From: DATAPE01 sp034667525
Lineage (GTDB): Bacteria > Actinomycetota > CADDZG01 > WHSQ01
NCBI GenBank assembly: GCA_034667525.1
Contig: JAXDJO010000053.1
Span: forward strand, 1-22,319
Direction: 5' to 3'
Length of the DNA: 22,319 bases
Under the pieces are notes generated by a model that was not told the origin of the DNA, made no database searches, and was given only the letters and a program-made list of their open reading frames with translations. The position numbers were made by a program, and so were the translations under genes. Every line of letters starts with the position of its first letter. The stretch's first letter is position 1. This document shows, in pieces, positions 8,510 through 16,225 of the stretch.

Positions 8510-8538
8510 GGAGGCGCGCCCCGTTGGGGCGCGCCTCC
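8510..8538 (+). terminator. Terminator of the osmoprotectant transporter operon
   Basis: A perfect 13-bp stem GGAGGCGCGCCCC / GGGGCGCGCCTCC is closed by a GTT loop, starting 8 bases after the stop of the binding-protein gene. There is no T-run, but stem length and placement make a strong case for a high-GC intrinsic terminator. Confidence 0.8.
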
Positions 8539-8635
8539 TCAGCAGGCTGGCCTCTGCCCGTGGTGGGTCGTAGCGCTGGACACAAGGCCCCGTCGCACAG
8601 CATCATGGGGGCCCGGACAGGTGAAGGAGAGTTAC

Positions 8636-8734
8636 ATGGCAAGCAAGGACAAAGGCACCAAGGCTGCAAAGAAACCTGCGAAACAGAGCCTGAAAGAGAA
8701 AAGGAAGGCAAAGAAGACCAAGAAGGGGTCGTAG
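8636..8734 (+). CDS. Lysine-rich miniprotein (32 aa)
   Basis: This short gene has a strong start signal, AAGGAGA, five bases before the ATG. The peptide has 14 lysines in 32 residues and no aromatic residue. Its core reads KQSLKEKRKAKKTKKGS, and the composition suggests nucleic-acid or ribosome contact. Small proteins with an SLKEKR-(A/K)-K-(K/R) core occur in other actinobacteria as far as I recall, but I cannot verify this here and no function is known to me. The excellent ribosome-binding site, exclusively Lys/Ala/Thr/Ser-type composition and stop before the next gene argue for a real gene. It lies between the transporter terminator and the P-loop ATPase, 67 bases upstream of the latter. 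Confidence 0.65.
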   Translation: MASKDKGTKAAKKPAKQSLKEKRKAKKTKKGS

Positions 8735-8801
8735 CGGGGATCGCCCCCCCCACAGCCCTTCCGGCATCTGCCGCGGCGGAAGCTCTTAGCTTCGACGCCC
8801 C

Positions 8802-9359
8802 GTGAGTGGCCGGCGGATCGCCATCGTCGGCAGCTTCTCGACGGGTAAAACGACCCTCGCCGATGCCCTGTCGGCACGACTGGGGCTCCCGCTCCTTCCG
8901 GAGGTAGCACGGGAAGTGGCGGGTATGGGCTTCCGGCTCGACAAAGACGCCCTGCCCGAGACTGAAGCGCTCATCTTCCTGAAGCAGTACAACAACGAGG
9001 TCGCAGCCCGAGAGTTCGTGGGGGACCGCTCATTGATCGACGTCATGGCCTACGCGGGCTGGGTGCTCGACAACCAGCCCCGGCGCAAGGAGATGGCGTT
9101 GTGGGATGAATGCGTCACTCTGGCCGAGCGCAGCTTGAGGTCGGCCTACTCACACGTCTATTACTTGCCCATCGAGTTCCCGATCGTACTCGATGGCCTC
9201 CGCCCGGACGATCCGCATTTCCAGCAGGACATCGACACACGGATCATCGCGTTGCTCAAGGACCATAGATTGACGTACACGACTCTCACCGGCAACGTCC
9301 AAGACCGTCTTCGCGAGGTGGAGTCCGACCTGGAGAAGAGCTTGCCTGATGCCGGATGA
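8802..9359 (+). CDS. Small P-loop ATPase/kinase (NadR-kinase-like, AAA_28 type)
   Basis: The 185-residue protein begins with RRIAIVGSFSTGKTT, a Walker A loop at residues 10-18 right at the N-terminus. Next comes LLPEVAREVAGMGFRLD, a segment typical of the nucleotide/nicotinamide-riboside-kinase-like AAA_28 group, and FVGDRSLIDVMAYAGWVLD, the Walker-B-like/DR(S)xxD region. The C-terminus (RLREVESDLEKSL) ends as in this group. It probably phosphorylates a small molecule or acts as an orphan ATPase; the substrate is unassigned. The start is GTG with only a weak upstream purine stretch. It is convergent with the phosphatase gene, whose stop lies 9 bases away. Confidence 0.75.
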   Translation: MSGRRIAIVGSFSTGKTTLADALSARLGLPLLPEVAREVAGMGFRLDKDALPETEALIFLKQYNNEVAAREFVGDRSLIDVMAYAGWVLDNQPRRKEMALWDECVTLAERSLRSAYSHVYYLPIEFPIVLDGLRPDDPHFQQDIDTRIIALLKDHRLTYTTLTGNVQDRLREVESDLEKSLPDAG

Positions 9360-9368
9360 CGGCCTTCG

Positions 9369-11969
9369 TTAGGGGACGCGCAGCACCAGTACGGCTATGT
9401 CGTCGGCAGGGTCGCCATCCTGGCTGGCTACCACCTGCCTTTCGATGGTCGCCCCGATGGCGGCGGCATCCATGCCGATACACGATTCCAGTACGGACTT
9501 CAGGGCGTCCTCCCCGATGTCCGCCTCTCGCCCTTCCACGACGCCATCCGTGTACATGACGAGCGCATCACCTGGAAAGAGCGTGACCTTGCGGTTGTGA
9601 AGGTCCGGGTCATCGAAGAGGCCGATCAACATGCCGGTGCAGGGGATGGGCACTACCTCACCTGATGCCCGCAGCACGAGGGGAGTCGGGTGACCGCCGG
9701 ACGAGAGCTCAAGCTCTCTTGCCTCGCTGCCGGGTAGCAGCCGGACGAAGATCGCGGTGCAGAATCTTTCTTCGATATCGGCCCGCAACACCGCCTGGTT
9801 GAGGATCTCCAGAACATGGTTGGGACGTTTCTCGCGCATCGCAGCGGCGCGGATGGTATGCCGGGCAAGACCCGTGACGGACGCGGCCCCGACACCCTTT
9901 CCACAGACGTCCCCAATCGCCAATGCCCATTCGCCATCGTCGGTCTCAAAGACGTCGAAGAAGTCTCCCCCGACCTCGTTGCCGCGTCCGGCGGGTCGGT
10001 AACGGGCCGCCACTTGCGCACCAGGTATCACGGGGAGTCTCGGGGGCAGCAGGCTGTTCTGCAAGGTGCGCGCCACGTGGCTGCGTTCTTCGTAGAGACG
10101 AGCATTATCGACGGCGAGAGCGGCGCGGCGAGCGAGGTCGGTCGCGAACGCTAGATCGCCTTCGTCATAGCGCCGGCCGGATTCTGCCGACAGAAAGCTG
10201 AGGGCACCGAAGATCCTTCCACGGGCCCTGAGAGGCAGGATCATCGCCGAACGAAGACCGAGACCCCTGAGCATCTCGAGGTGGTGACCGTTCTGTGCCG
10301 ATGCCTGCAGAGCCTCATCGGAGATCTCCGGATAGATCTCGCTCGCTCCGGTTCTGAGCACGTAGGGCACACCCGACACCGCTCCCGGGTCCAGGGGGTA
10401 GGCGCGGCTCAGGCGCTGAGCCTCTTCGACCTTTGATGGGTCGGAATGAGCAACGGCCACGTTGAGAACCTTGCCGTTCTCAAGAACATCGATTGCGCAC
10501 CAGTCGGCGAGTCCCGGCACCGCAAGGTTGGCCACTTGCTTCAGCGTCTCGCCGTAGTCGAGGGTCTCCGACAGCAGATCACTGGCCGTTGCGAGGAACG
10601 CTAGTCGTTCTGTTGCTCGTTCGGCCTCAGTGCGTGCGGTGCGCTCGCGCTGCAAAAGCAGTGAGACATCGGCCTCCGACCGCTTGCGATCGGAGATATC
10701 GCGGATGTAGGCGGTAAACATGGGCGGCCCCGACACCTGAACGCGAGTGATCGTGATCTCAACCGGAAATTCCGCTCCGTCGGCTCGCTGCGCGCACAAC
10801 TCCATCCGTTTGCCCAGCACCGGCCCTTCCCCGGTGGCGAGATAATTCGCAAGCCCCGCACGATGGGCATCGGCGAAAGCGGGCGGGATGATCAAAGAGG
10901 CCATCTCCCGGCCGATCACTTCTTCGCGCCGGTAACCGAAAGTCAGTTCGGCTGCAGGATTGAACTCGATCACTTCGCCCTTGTGGTTCATTGTGACGAC
11001 GCAGTCCAGGGCAGCCTCGAGGATGGCGCTCTTGCGCGCCTCGCTCCGCTTTACTGCTTCTTCGGCGGATTTCCTGTCGATGAACTGGCCCAGCTGGCTT
11101 CCGACGGCAGCCATCAGTTGCATCATTCCCGGATCTGGTTCTCCAATCTCACTTGTGAACGTCTCGATGACGCCGAGAACCTCGTCGTGCAAAACGATGG
11201 GAAAGGCAAAGCTACCCCGAAGACCGGAGCGCTCAGCGGCGTCTCGGCGGGGAAAGGTGCTCTCCCTTTGGATGTTTGCCAGCCATGCCGGATTTGCTGT
11301 CGCCCAGACACGCCCCGGTAGCCCGACGTCTCGACCGAGCGTCAGCTCCTTGGTCTTTTCCCGAAACTCTGGCATGTCTCTTCCGGGTTGTTCCCAGACA
11401 TTCACGCAGCGAAGCACGGCGGCGGCACTGTCGATGACCCATAGCGTAGCGAGGTCGAACTCGAGAGTGCTGCACACGGCCTGGAGCAACTTCGGAGCTG
11501 CTTCCTCCAAAGTCCGGGATTCCGCCAGGGCCCTAGTGACTTGGTACTGCGTGGTGGTTCGGCGCTCTTCCCGTTTGCGATGACTGATGTCGACGCAGAC
11601 CGCAACCGCGCCCACGATGCCAGATCGGCTATCGCGTATGGGGGAGAGCCGAGCCTGAACCAGGACGTCATTGCCGTCCTTGTGCTTTACCAGGTATTCG
11701 GCTTCGATGGATCCGCCTGCGGCGGCGTGACCGATGGCGTCGACGCCGCTGTCCTTCCGGCCGGTCTCGACCAGTACATCGAAGAGCCGCCGTCCAACTG
11801 CCTCTTCCCGCGTTAGATCGCAGAGTTGCTGCGCGAAACTATTCCAATGGGTGATCCGCCCGCCAAGGTCGAGCCCGATGACGGCGGCTTCGATCTGGTC
11901 GAGCAGGATCGGCTCCAAGGAATCGATCACCGCGGGTGCTATCTGACTTCGAACCAACCTGCTGCGCAT
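9369..11969 (-). CDS. PAS-GAF-PAS-GAF sensor with PP2C (SpoIIE/RsbU-type) phosphatase
   Basis: From the ATG at 11969 this is an 866-residue soluble signalling phosphatase. Domains in order: PAS (about 23-135, ending in a PAC-like VAVCVDISHRKREE), GAF (about 150-300), PAS (about 311-430, ending AYIRDISDRKRSE), a short coiled linker, GAF (about 455-625), and a PP2C domain (about 632-866). The PP2C domain shows GGDFFDVFE, IGDVCGKGVGAA, SSGGHPTPLVL, YTDGVVEG and DPADDIAVLVLRV, so the metal-binding aspartates are present. Enzymes of this type dephosphorylate anti-anti-sigma proteins (RsbV/SpoIIAA), and the SigF-type system at 18577-19712 is a natural target (inference). The frame stays open to 12146, but residues encoded there are non-conserved and overlap the divergent hydrolase gene. 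At 11969 GAGGGG touches the ATG, so a slightly later GTG start is also possible. Confidence 0.9.
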   Translation of the reverse strand: MRSRLVRSQIAPAVIDSLEPILLDQIEAAVIGLDLGGRITHWNSFAQQLCDLTREEAVGRRLFDVLVETGRKDSGVDAIGHAAAGGSIEAEYLVKHKDGNDVLVQARLSPIRDSRSGIVGAVAVCVDISHRKREERRTTTQYQVTRALAESRTLEEAAPKLLQAVCSTLEFDLATLWVIDSAAAVLRCVNVWEQPGRDMPEFREKTKELTLGRDVGLPGRVWATANPAWLANIQRESTFPRRDAAERSGLRGSFAFPIVLHDEVLGVIETFTSEIGEPDPGMMQLMAAVGSQLGQFIDRKSAEEAVKRSEARKSAILEAALDCVVTMNHKGEVIEFNPAAELTFGYRREEVIGREMASLIIPPAFADAHRAGLANYLATGEGPVLGKRMELCAQRADGAEFPVEITITRVQVSGPPMFTAYIRDISDRKRSEADVSLLLQRERTARTEAERATERLAFLATASDLLSETLDYGETLKQVANLAVPGLADWCAIDVLENGKVLNVAVAHSDPSKVEEAQRLSRAYPLDPGAVSGVPYVLRTGASEIYPEISDEALQASAQNGHHLEMLRGLGLRSAMILPLRARGRIFGALSFLSAESGRRYDEGDLAFATDLARRAALAVDNARLYEERSHVARTLQNSLLPPRLPVIPGAQVAARYRPAGRGNEVGGDFFDVFETDDGEWALAIGDVCGKGVGAASVTGLARHTIRAAAMREKRPNHVLEILNQAVLRADIEERFCTAIFVRLLPGSEARELELSSGGHPTPLVLRASGEVVPIPCTGMLIGLFDDPDLHNRKVTLFPGDALVMYTDGVVEGREADIGEDALKSVLESCIGMDAAAIGATIERQVVASQDGDPADDIAVLVLRVP

Positions 11970-12047
11970 CCCCTCTGTTCCGAGTAAGAGTAAGCGATTG
12001 TTCTGCTTGGGCGTACGCCTGGTTTGCGAGCATGGCACCGTAGAGGG

Positions 12048-12833
12048 ATGGATGCGACCTTGAGCCATTTCACGACGATCGAAACCGCGGGGCAGAGCAC
12101 CCGGGTCGTGGACACGGGGGCCGGAGAGGTCGTGGTGGTCCTGCATGGCTGGGGGGGCCGGATCGAATCGATGGGTCCGGTTATCTCCTGCCTGCAGAGC
12201 CGTTTTCGGGTGATCGCGTTGGACCTGCCGGGCTTCGGGGAGGCCCCGCCTCCCGCGTCCGTGTGGGGCACCTCCGACTACGCCGCCTGGGTGTCAGAAG
12301 TTGTCGCGATTCGGTGGAGCGGCCGGGCGCACTTTCTGGGCCATTCCTTCGGCGGAAAGGTCTCGCTCAACATCGCTGCAACCGAGCCGGCGGCCGTGGA
12401 CAAGCTGGTCCTCGTTGATCCATCGGGGCTGCGCTCGGCGCCGTCAAACAGCGCAAGGGTCAAGCGAGCGCTATCTCGGGTCGCCCGGATAGCCGGGCAG
12501 ATGGGGGGGCCCGGAAAGAGGTTGCAGCAGAAGTTCTACGACAGGGTGGCCTCGGATGATTACCGGAAAGCCGGGCCCCTTCGTCCCACCTTCGTCAGGA
12601 TCGTCAACGAAGATGTCTCCGAGCTGTTGCCCCGGATAGGCGCTCCAACCCTTCTCCTCTGGGGTGCGCAGGACCACGATGTGCCGCTCGCCCACGCTCG
12701 CACCATGGAGAGTCTGATCCCCGACGCTGGATTGGTCGTGCTCGACCCGGCAGGGCACTTCTCGTATCTCGATCAGCCCGACCGCTTCTGCAGGATCGTC
12801 AGACACTTCCTCGGCGCCCCGGTGACGCCGTGA
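12048..12833 (+). CDS. Alpha/beta hydrolase (261 aa)
   Basis: This is a typical alpha/beta-hydrolase-fold enzyme. The oxyanion-hole region is VVVLHGWGG (about residues 29-37), the nucleophile elbow GHSFGG has Ser100, the acid is Asp209 in LLLWGAQDHDVPL, and the base is His237 in LDPAGHFSYLDQP. A complete catalytic triad is therefore visible. There is no signal peptide, so it is cytoplasmic. I chose the ATG at 12048 because TAGAGGG precedes it; an ATG-type extension to 12024 adds unremarkable residues. Its stop overlaps the GTG of the Mur-ligase-like gene (GTGA), implying coupled translation. The tight linkage to two peptide-ligase-like genes suggests a substrate connected with the cell envelope, but this is inference. 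Confidence 0.85.
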   Translation: MDATLSHFTTIETAGQSTRVVDTGAGEVVVVLHGWGGRIESMGPVISCLQSRFRVIALDLPGFGEAPPPASVWGTSDYAAWVSEVVAIRWSGRAHFLGHSFGGKVSLNIAATEPAAVDKLVLVDPSGLRSAPSNSARVKRALSRVARIAGQMGGPGKRLQQKFYDRVASDDYRKAGPLRPTFVRIVNEDVSELLPRIGAPTLLLWGAQDHDVPLAHARTMESLIPDAGLVVLDPAGHFSYLDQPDRFCRIVRHFLGAPVTP

Positions 12834-14323
12834 CCCTGTTGCTCGCGCTGGTCCTCCTTTCCGCCGCGTTCCTGGCGCTTCATTTCGTTCGCTTGAAGAG
12901 GGCGCTGCACGTGTTCCAGCTCGAGGGCTATAAGCGAGGGCGTTTCCTGCGCTGGTGCCGGCAGCATCTCGGTGCCGCATTGTTCCTATCTCCCGCCCCC
13001 AACAAGAAGCCGCTGGTGATGACCGATCGCGCGCAGAGGCTTCTGGTGGGATCGATGTTCATCTCGGTCGTGTGGCTGCTCCCGGCGGTGGTGAAGGCAA
13101 GCGGCGAAGCGGCCACGCCCTCCGTTGCAGCATGGGCGTTCCAGGCGTTGCTGCTATCCGTGGGAGCTCCCGTGGTGATCGCTGCGGCGGACCTCTTTCT
13201 GATCCCGGCGGAACGGTCGGTGAACCGGCGGTTCATGGATGCAGCCACCGCCAAGCTGCGAGAGCTTTCTCCATTGGTCATCGGCGTTACCGGCTCTTTC
13301 GGCAAAACCTCTACGAAGTTCGCGATCCAGCAGCTGCTCGACGGAGGCACGGGCATCGCACTGGCCACGCCGGGATCGTTCAACACACCCCTCGGTATCT
13401 CACGCACGATCAACGAGCGGCTAGACCCCCGCCACAGGTTCTTCGTTGTGGAGATGGGGGCCTATGGCGAAGGGGAGATCGCGGAGTTGTGCAGATTCGT
13501 GCATCCCTCCATCGGCGTCCTGACCGCCATCGGGCCGGCCCACCTCGAACGCTTCGGTTCGATGGACGCGATCCGCAGGGCCAAGTACGAGATCGTGACG
13601 TCTCTCCCCGAAGACGGCATCGCCGTGATGAATGTCGATGATCCCGAGGTACGCACGCTGGCCGATTCAACGCAGCGTCACACGGTGATCCGCTACGGCG
13701 TTGATGACGCAGGAAGACCGGACGTGACCGCCATGGACATCCAGACGACCCCGGCCGGCATGGTGTTCTCGATCGTGGACAGTCGTGATGGTTCATCGCT
13801 GCCGGTACACACGGGATTGCTAGGGGATCATTCGGTCGGCCACGTGCTGGCCGCGGTCGCCGTTGCGTTGACGACCGGAAGCCGTCTGAACGAGCTTCAA
13901 CAACCGATCGAAGCATTGCGTCCCGTAGAGCACAGGCTCCAACTTCTCGAGGGGGCGGGCGGGATAACCGTCATCGACGATGCCTACAACTCCAATCCCC
14001 AAGGTGCTGCTGCCGCCTTGGAGGTGCTTTGCGCGATGCCCGCCCGTCGGCGGGTCGTGGTGACGCCCGGGATGATAGAGCTGGGCGAGCTGCAGTTCGC
14101 GGAGAACAAGCGGTTCGGCGAGCGCGCGTCCGCCGTCGCCGACGTGCTCGTAGTCGTTGCCAGGACCAACCGCGAGGCGATCACATCGGGGGCACGGAAC
14201 GGGGGCGCCGAGGTCGTCACGGTGGATTCGCTTGCGCAGGCAACCGAATGGCTGCAAACGATCCTGGGTCAGGGTGATGTCGTGCTCTTCGAGAACGACC
14301 TCCCCGATCATTACGAGAGCTAA
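12830..14323 (+). CDS. Membrane-anchored Mur ligase-like protein (MurF-related)
   Basis: The 497-residue protein has the MurF-type ATPase core. The P-loop VIGVTGSFGKTSTK is at about 150-163, followed by TPGSFNTPLGISRTI, VVEMGAYGEGEIAELC, LTAIGPAHLERFGSMDAI with the carbamylated-lysine-type AKYEI, LLGDHSVGHVLAAVAVA, and the C-terminal ligase domain with RLQLLEGAGGITVIDDAYNSNP. What precedes the P-loop is unlike MurF. Instead of the domain that holds UDP-MurNAc-tripeptide, there are hydrophobic segments at about 1-20, 71-91 and 100-126 separated by a basic loop (FQLEGYKRGRFLRW). It therefore seems anchored to the membrane with its catalytic domain inside the cell. It may serve as MurF or ligate a peptide to another acceptor. 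GTG start overlaps the hydrolase stop; the Ddl-like gene follows after 88 bases. Confidence 0.8.
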   Translation: MTLLLALVLLSAAFLALHFVRLKRALHVFQLEGYKRGRFLRWCRQHLGAALFLSPAPNKKPLVMTDRAQRLLVGSMFISVVWLLPAVVKASGEAATPSVAAWAFQALLLSVGAPVVIAAADLFLIPAERSVNRRFMDAATAKLRELSPLVIGVTGSFGKTSTKFAIQQLLDGGTGIALATPGSFNTPLGISRTINERLDPRHRFFVVEMGAYGEGEIAELCRFVHPSIGVLTAIGPAHLERFGSMDAIRRAKYEIVTSLPEDGIAVMNVDDPEVRTLADSTQRHTVIRYGVDDAGRPDVTAMDIQTTPAGMVFSIVDSRDGSSLPVHTGLLGDHSVGHVLAAVAVALTTGSRLNELQQPIEALRPVEHRLQLLEGAGGITVIDDAYNSNPQGAAAALEVLCAMPARRRVVVTPGMIELGELQFAENKRFGERASAVADVLVVVARTNREAITSGARNGGAEVVTVDSLAQATEWLQTILGQGDVVLFENDLPDHYES

Positions 14324-14376
14324 GCGTGGCGTTCCTCTAGAAGACGGTTCCCATCCCTGTGGCGCGAGGCGCCCTC

Positions 14377-14395
14377 GGCCCCCGTCGGAGGGGCC
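14377..14395 (+). other. GGCCCC/GGGGCC hairpin between Mur-ligase-like and Ddl-like genes
   Basis: A 6-bp stem (14377-14382 with 14390-14395) has a 7-base loop. It ends four bases before a TACACT hexamer (14399-14404), which could be the -10 element of a promoter for the next gene. The arms are the same as those of the hairpin at 632-648. A partial terminator followed by an internal promoter is one reading. Confidence 0.3.
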
Positions 14396-14398
14396 ACT

Positions 14399-14404
14399 TA
14401 CACT
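14399..14404 (+). promoter_or_regulatory. Possible -10 element (TACACT) of the Ddl-like gene
   Basis: TACACT fits the actinobacterial TANNNT -10 pattern and lies 7 bases before the ATG at 14412, the spacing expected for a leaderless or nearly leaderless transcript. No clear -35 hexamer is visible. An AGGGA next to the ATG could instead act as a ribosome site on a longer transcript. Confidence 0.3.
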
Positions 14405-14411
14405 CCAGGGA

Positions 14412-15578
14412 ATGAAAAAGCTGTGTGTTGGGGTGATATTCGGCGGTCGCTCCGTCGAGCACGAGGTTTCGGTAGTCACCGGTCATCAGGTTATGGAGGC
14501 GCTGGGACCTCGCTACGAGATTGTCCCCATCTACGTCACCCGAGAGGGAGCGTGGTTCAGTTCACCGCGTCTGAACGATCTTTCCGTCTACCGCGAGAAC
14601 AGGTGGGAGACCGTCGGCGACGAGGTGCTGTTAGCAGCGGGCTCCGGGGGACTGATGGCACTCGGTGGTCGTCTGCGGGGCCCCCGCACGATCGGCCTCG
14701 ACGTGGTGATCCCGGCGATCCACGGCACCTTTGGGGAGGATGGCACCCTGCAGGGTCTCCTCGAGCTGGCCGATCTTCCCTATACGGGCTCTGGGGTCGT
14801 TGCCTCGGCCGTGGGGATGGACAAGGTGATGATGAAGGCGGCCTTTGGGGCCGCGAGCTTGCCGACGGTCCCGCACGCCCTGGTCACTTCCACTCAGCTT
14901 GATGCCGACCGGGAGCAGGTCGTCGACCGGTGCGAGCACACGATCGGATATCCCGCGTTCGTAAAGCCTTCGCGCCTCGGCTCCAGCGTCGGCATCAGCA
15001 AGGCGAGGGACAGGGCGTCTTTGACCGGCGCCCTGGAGGTGGCCCGCAGATATGACCACCGGATACTGGTGGAGAAGGCTGTCGAAGGCTGCATCGAGAT
15101 CAACTGCTCGGTTCTCGGCGGTGGAAGCCGCCGGCCACGGGCCTCGGTATGCGATCAGCCCATCCCCTGGGAAGAGTTCCTGTCGTTTTCGGACAAGTAC
15201 ATGCGGGGCGGAAAGGTTGCCAAATCCGGGGGTATGGCTGCGCAGGAGCGCATCATCCCGGCCCCCATCTCCGAAACCTTGGCCGAGAAGGTAAGAGCAA
15301 ATGCCACCGCTGCCTTTGGCGCGGTGGATGCAAGCGGGGTGGCTCGGGTCGATTGCTTCCTTAACGAGGAAACTGGAGATACATGGGTGATGGAGATCAA
15401 TACGGCGCCCGGCTCCTTCTCCTTCTATCTATGGGAGCCGACCGGCCTCAGCTTCAGCGACCTATTGGCAGAGCTCATCGATATAGCTCTCGAGACCCAC
15501 GCGGCTAAGTCCCAGCTGATGTTTTCATTCGATTCTGGGATGCTCGCGGGCGTCGGGGGGGTGAAATCGGGTGGCTGA
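14412..15578 (+). CDS. D-alanine--D-alanine ligase-like ATP-grasp enzyme
   Basis: This 388-residue enzyme has Ddl architecture. The N-terminal VIFGGRSVEHEVSVVTG (residues 8-24) is the first D-Ala-site loop with the His-Glu pair, and VIPAIHGTFGEDGTLQGLLELADLPYTGSGV is the Ddl core. ATP-grasp parts follow: FVKPSRLGSSVGI, ILVEKAVEGCIEINCSVLG and the metal-binding WVMEINTAPGS. Canonical Ddl continues NTxPGFT; here it runs PGSFSFYLWEPTGLSFSDLL. The flexible loop region reads FSDKYMRGGK followed by the IIPA segment. It may therefore be a Ddl of an unusual subfamily or make a different D-Ala-containing dipeptide. ATG at 14412 is chosen by homology; an ORF upstream in the same frame only overlaps the Mur-type gene. 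The stop overlaps the sigma-factor start by 8 bases. Confidence 0.85.
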   Translation: MKKLCVGVIFGGRSVEHEVSVVTGHQVMEALGPRYEIVPIYVTREGAWFSSPRLNDLSVYRENRWETVGDEVLLAAGSGGLMALGGRLRGPRTIGLDVVIPAIHGTFGEDGTLQGLLELADLPYTGSGVVASAVGMDKVMMKAAFGAASLPTVPHALVTSTQLDADREQVVDRCEHTIGYPAFVKPSRLGSSVGISKARDRASLTGALEVARRYDHRILVEKAVEGCIEINCSVLGGGSRRPRASVCDQPIPWEEFLSFSDKYMRGGKVAKSGGMAAQERIIPAPISETLAEKVRANATAAFGAVDASGVARVDCFLNEETGDTWVMEINTAPGSFSFYLWEPTGLSFSDLLAELIDIALETHAAKSQLMFSFDSGMLAGVGGVKSGG

Positions 15579-16212
15579 GGTTTCTCCGGTCAACCTCACC
15601 GACTTCGACAAGCAGCGCTTCCGGGATGAGGCGATACCACTGCTGGACTCCCTCTATGCAGCTGCCCTCCGGATGACGCGGAACCCGGCGGATGCAGAAG
15701 ACCTGATCCAGGAGACGATGCTGCGCGCGTATCGCGCCTTCGATCGCTTCGAACAGGGGACGAACATTAGGGCGTGGCTGTTCCGCATCATGACCAACGC
15801 CTACATAAACACGTATCGAAAGCGCCAACGAGAGCCCATCAAGGTTCCCCAGGACGACGTGGAGGAGTTCGATCTTTACCAGGAGCTGAAGAATCACGAT
15901 CCACAGTTCTCCATCACTCCCGAGACGATCGTGTTGGATTCACTGTTCGAAGCAGACATCCTGACTGCCATCGAGGACCTGCCGGAGCAGTTTCGCCTGG
16001 CCGTGATCCTGTCCGACATCGAGGGTTTCACTTACGCGGAGATGGCCGAGATCATGGGGGTGCCGATGGGTACCGTCATGTCCCGGCTCCATCGGGGAAG
16101 AAAAGCCCTCCAGAAGCGGTTGTGGCATCTAGCAACGGAGAAGGGCATCATCAAGGCCGGTAACAAGGCCGGCGAGGATGCTCGGAAGCGTTCGGAGGCG
16201 GGAGAGCTATGA
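15571..16212 (+). CDS. ECF RNA polymerase sigma factor, SigR/SigH-like
   Basis: This 213-residue ECF sigma factor has region 2 with MTRNPADAEDLIQETMLRAYRAFDRF...IRAWLFRIMTNAYINTYRKRQREP, and region 4 with LPEQFRLAVILSDIEGFTYAEMAEIMGVPMGTVMSRLHRGRKALQKRL. The long linker between regions and the IMGVPMGTVMSRLHRGR segment are characteristic of the actinobacterial SigR/SigH group, which controls thiol-oxidative-stress genes. Assignment is strengthened by the zinc anti-sigma gene that follows after 13 bases. The GTG start lies inside the end of the Ddl-like gene, so it is translationally linked to envelope genes. The C-terminal 20 residues are a charged tail without recognised function. Confidence 0.88.
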   Translation: MAEVSPVNLTDFDKQRFRDEAIPLLDSLYAAALRMTRNPADAEDLIQETMLRAYRAFDRFEQGTNIRAWLFRIMTNAYINTYRKRQREPIKVPQDDVEEFDLYQELKNHDPQFSITPETIVLDSLFEADILTAIEDLPEQFRLAVILSDIEGFTYAEMAEIMGVPMGTVMSRLHRGRKALQKRLWHLATEKGIIKAGNKAGEDARKRSEAGEL

Positions 16213-16225
16213 GCCGGGGTGTCGT

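Noticed and set aside
11970..12146. 59-residue N-terminal extension of the PP2C phosphatase
   Set aside because: It runs into the coding region of the divergent hydrolase, and its composition looks like antisense translation.
14157..14411. Long in-frame N-terminal extension of the Ddl-like gene
   Set aside because: It overlaps the well-supported 3' end of the Mur-ligase-like gene in another frame, and its translation is Arg/Ser-rich without family resemblance. The Ddl motif begins right at the ATG at 14412.
16178..16225. Upstream start of the RsrA-like gene
   Set aside because: It lies inside the sigma gene, and the added residues do not fit the family. The GTG at 16226 gives the expected N-terminal cysteine position.
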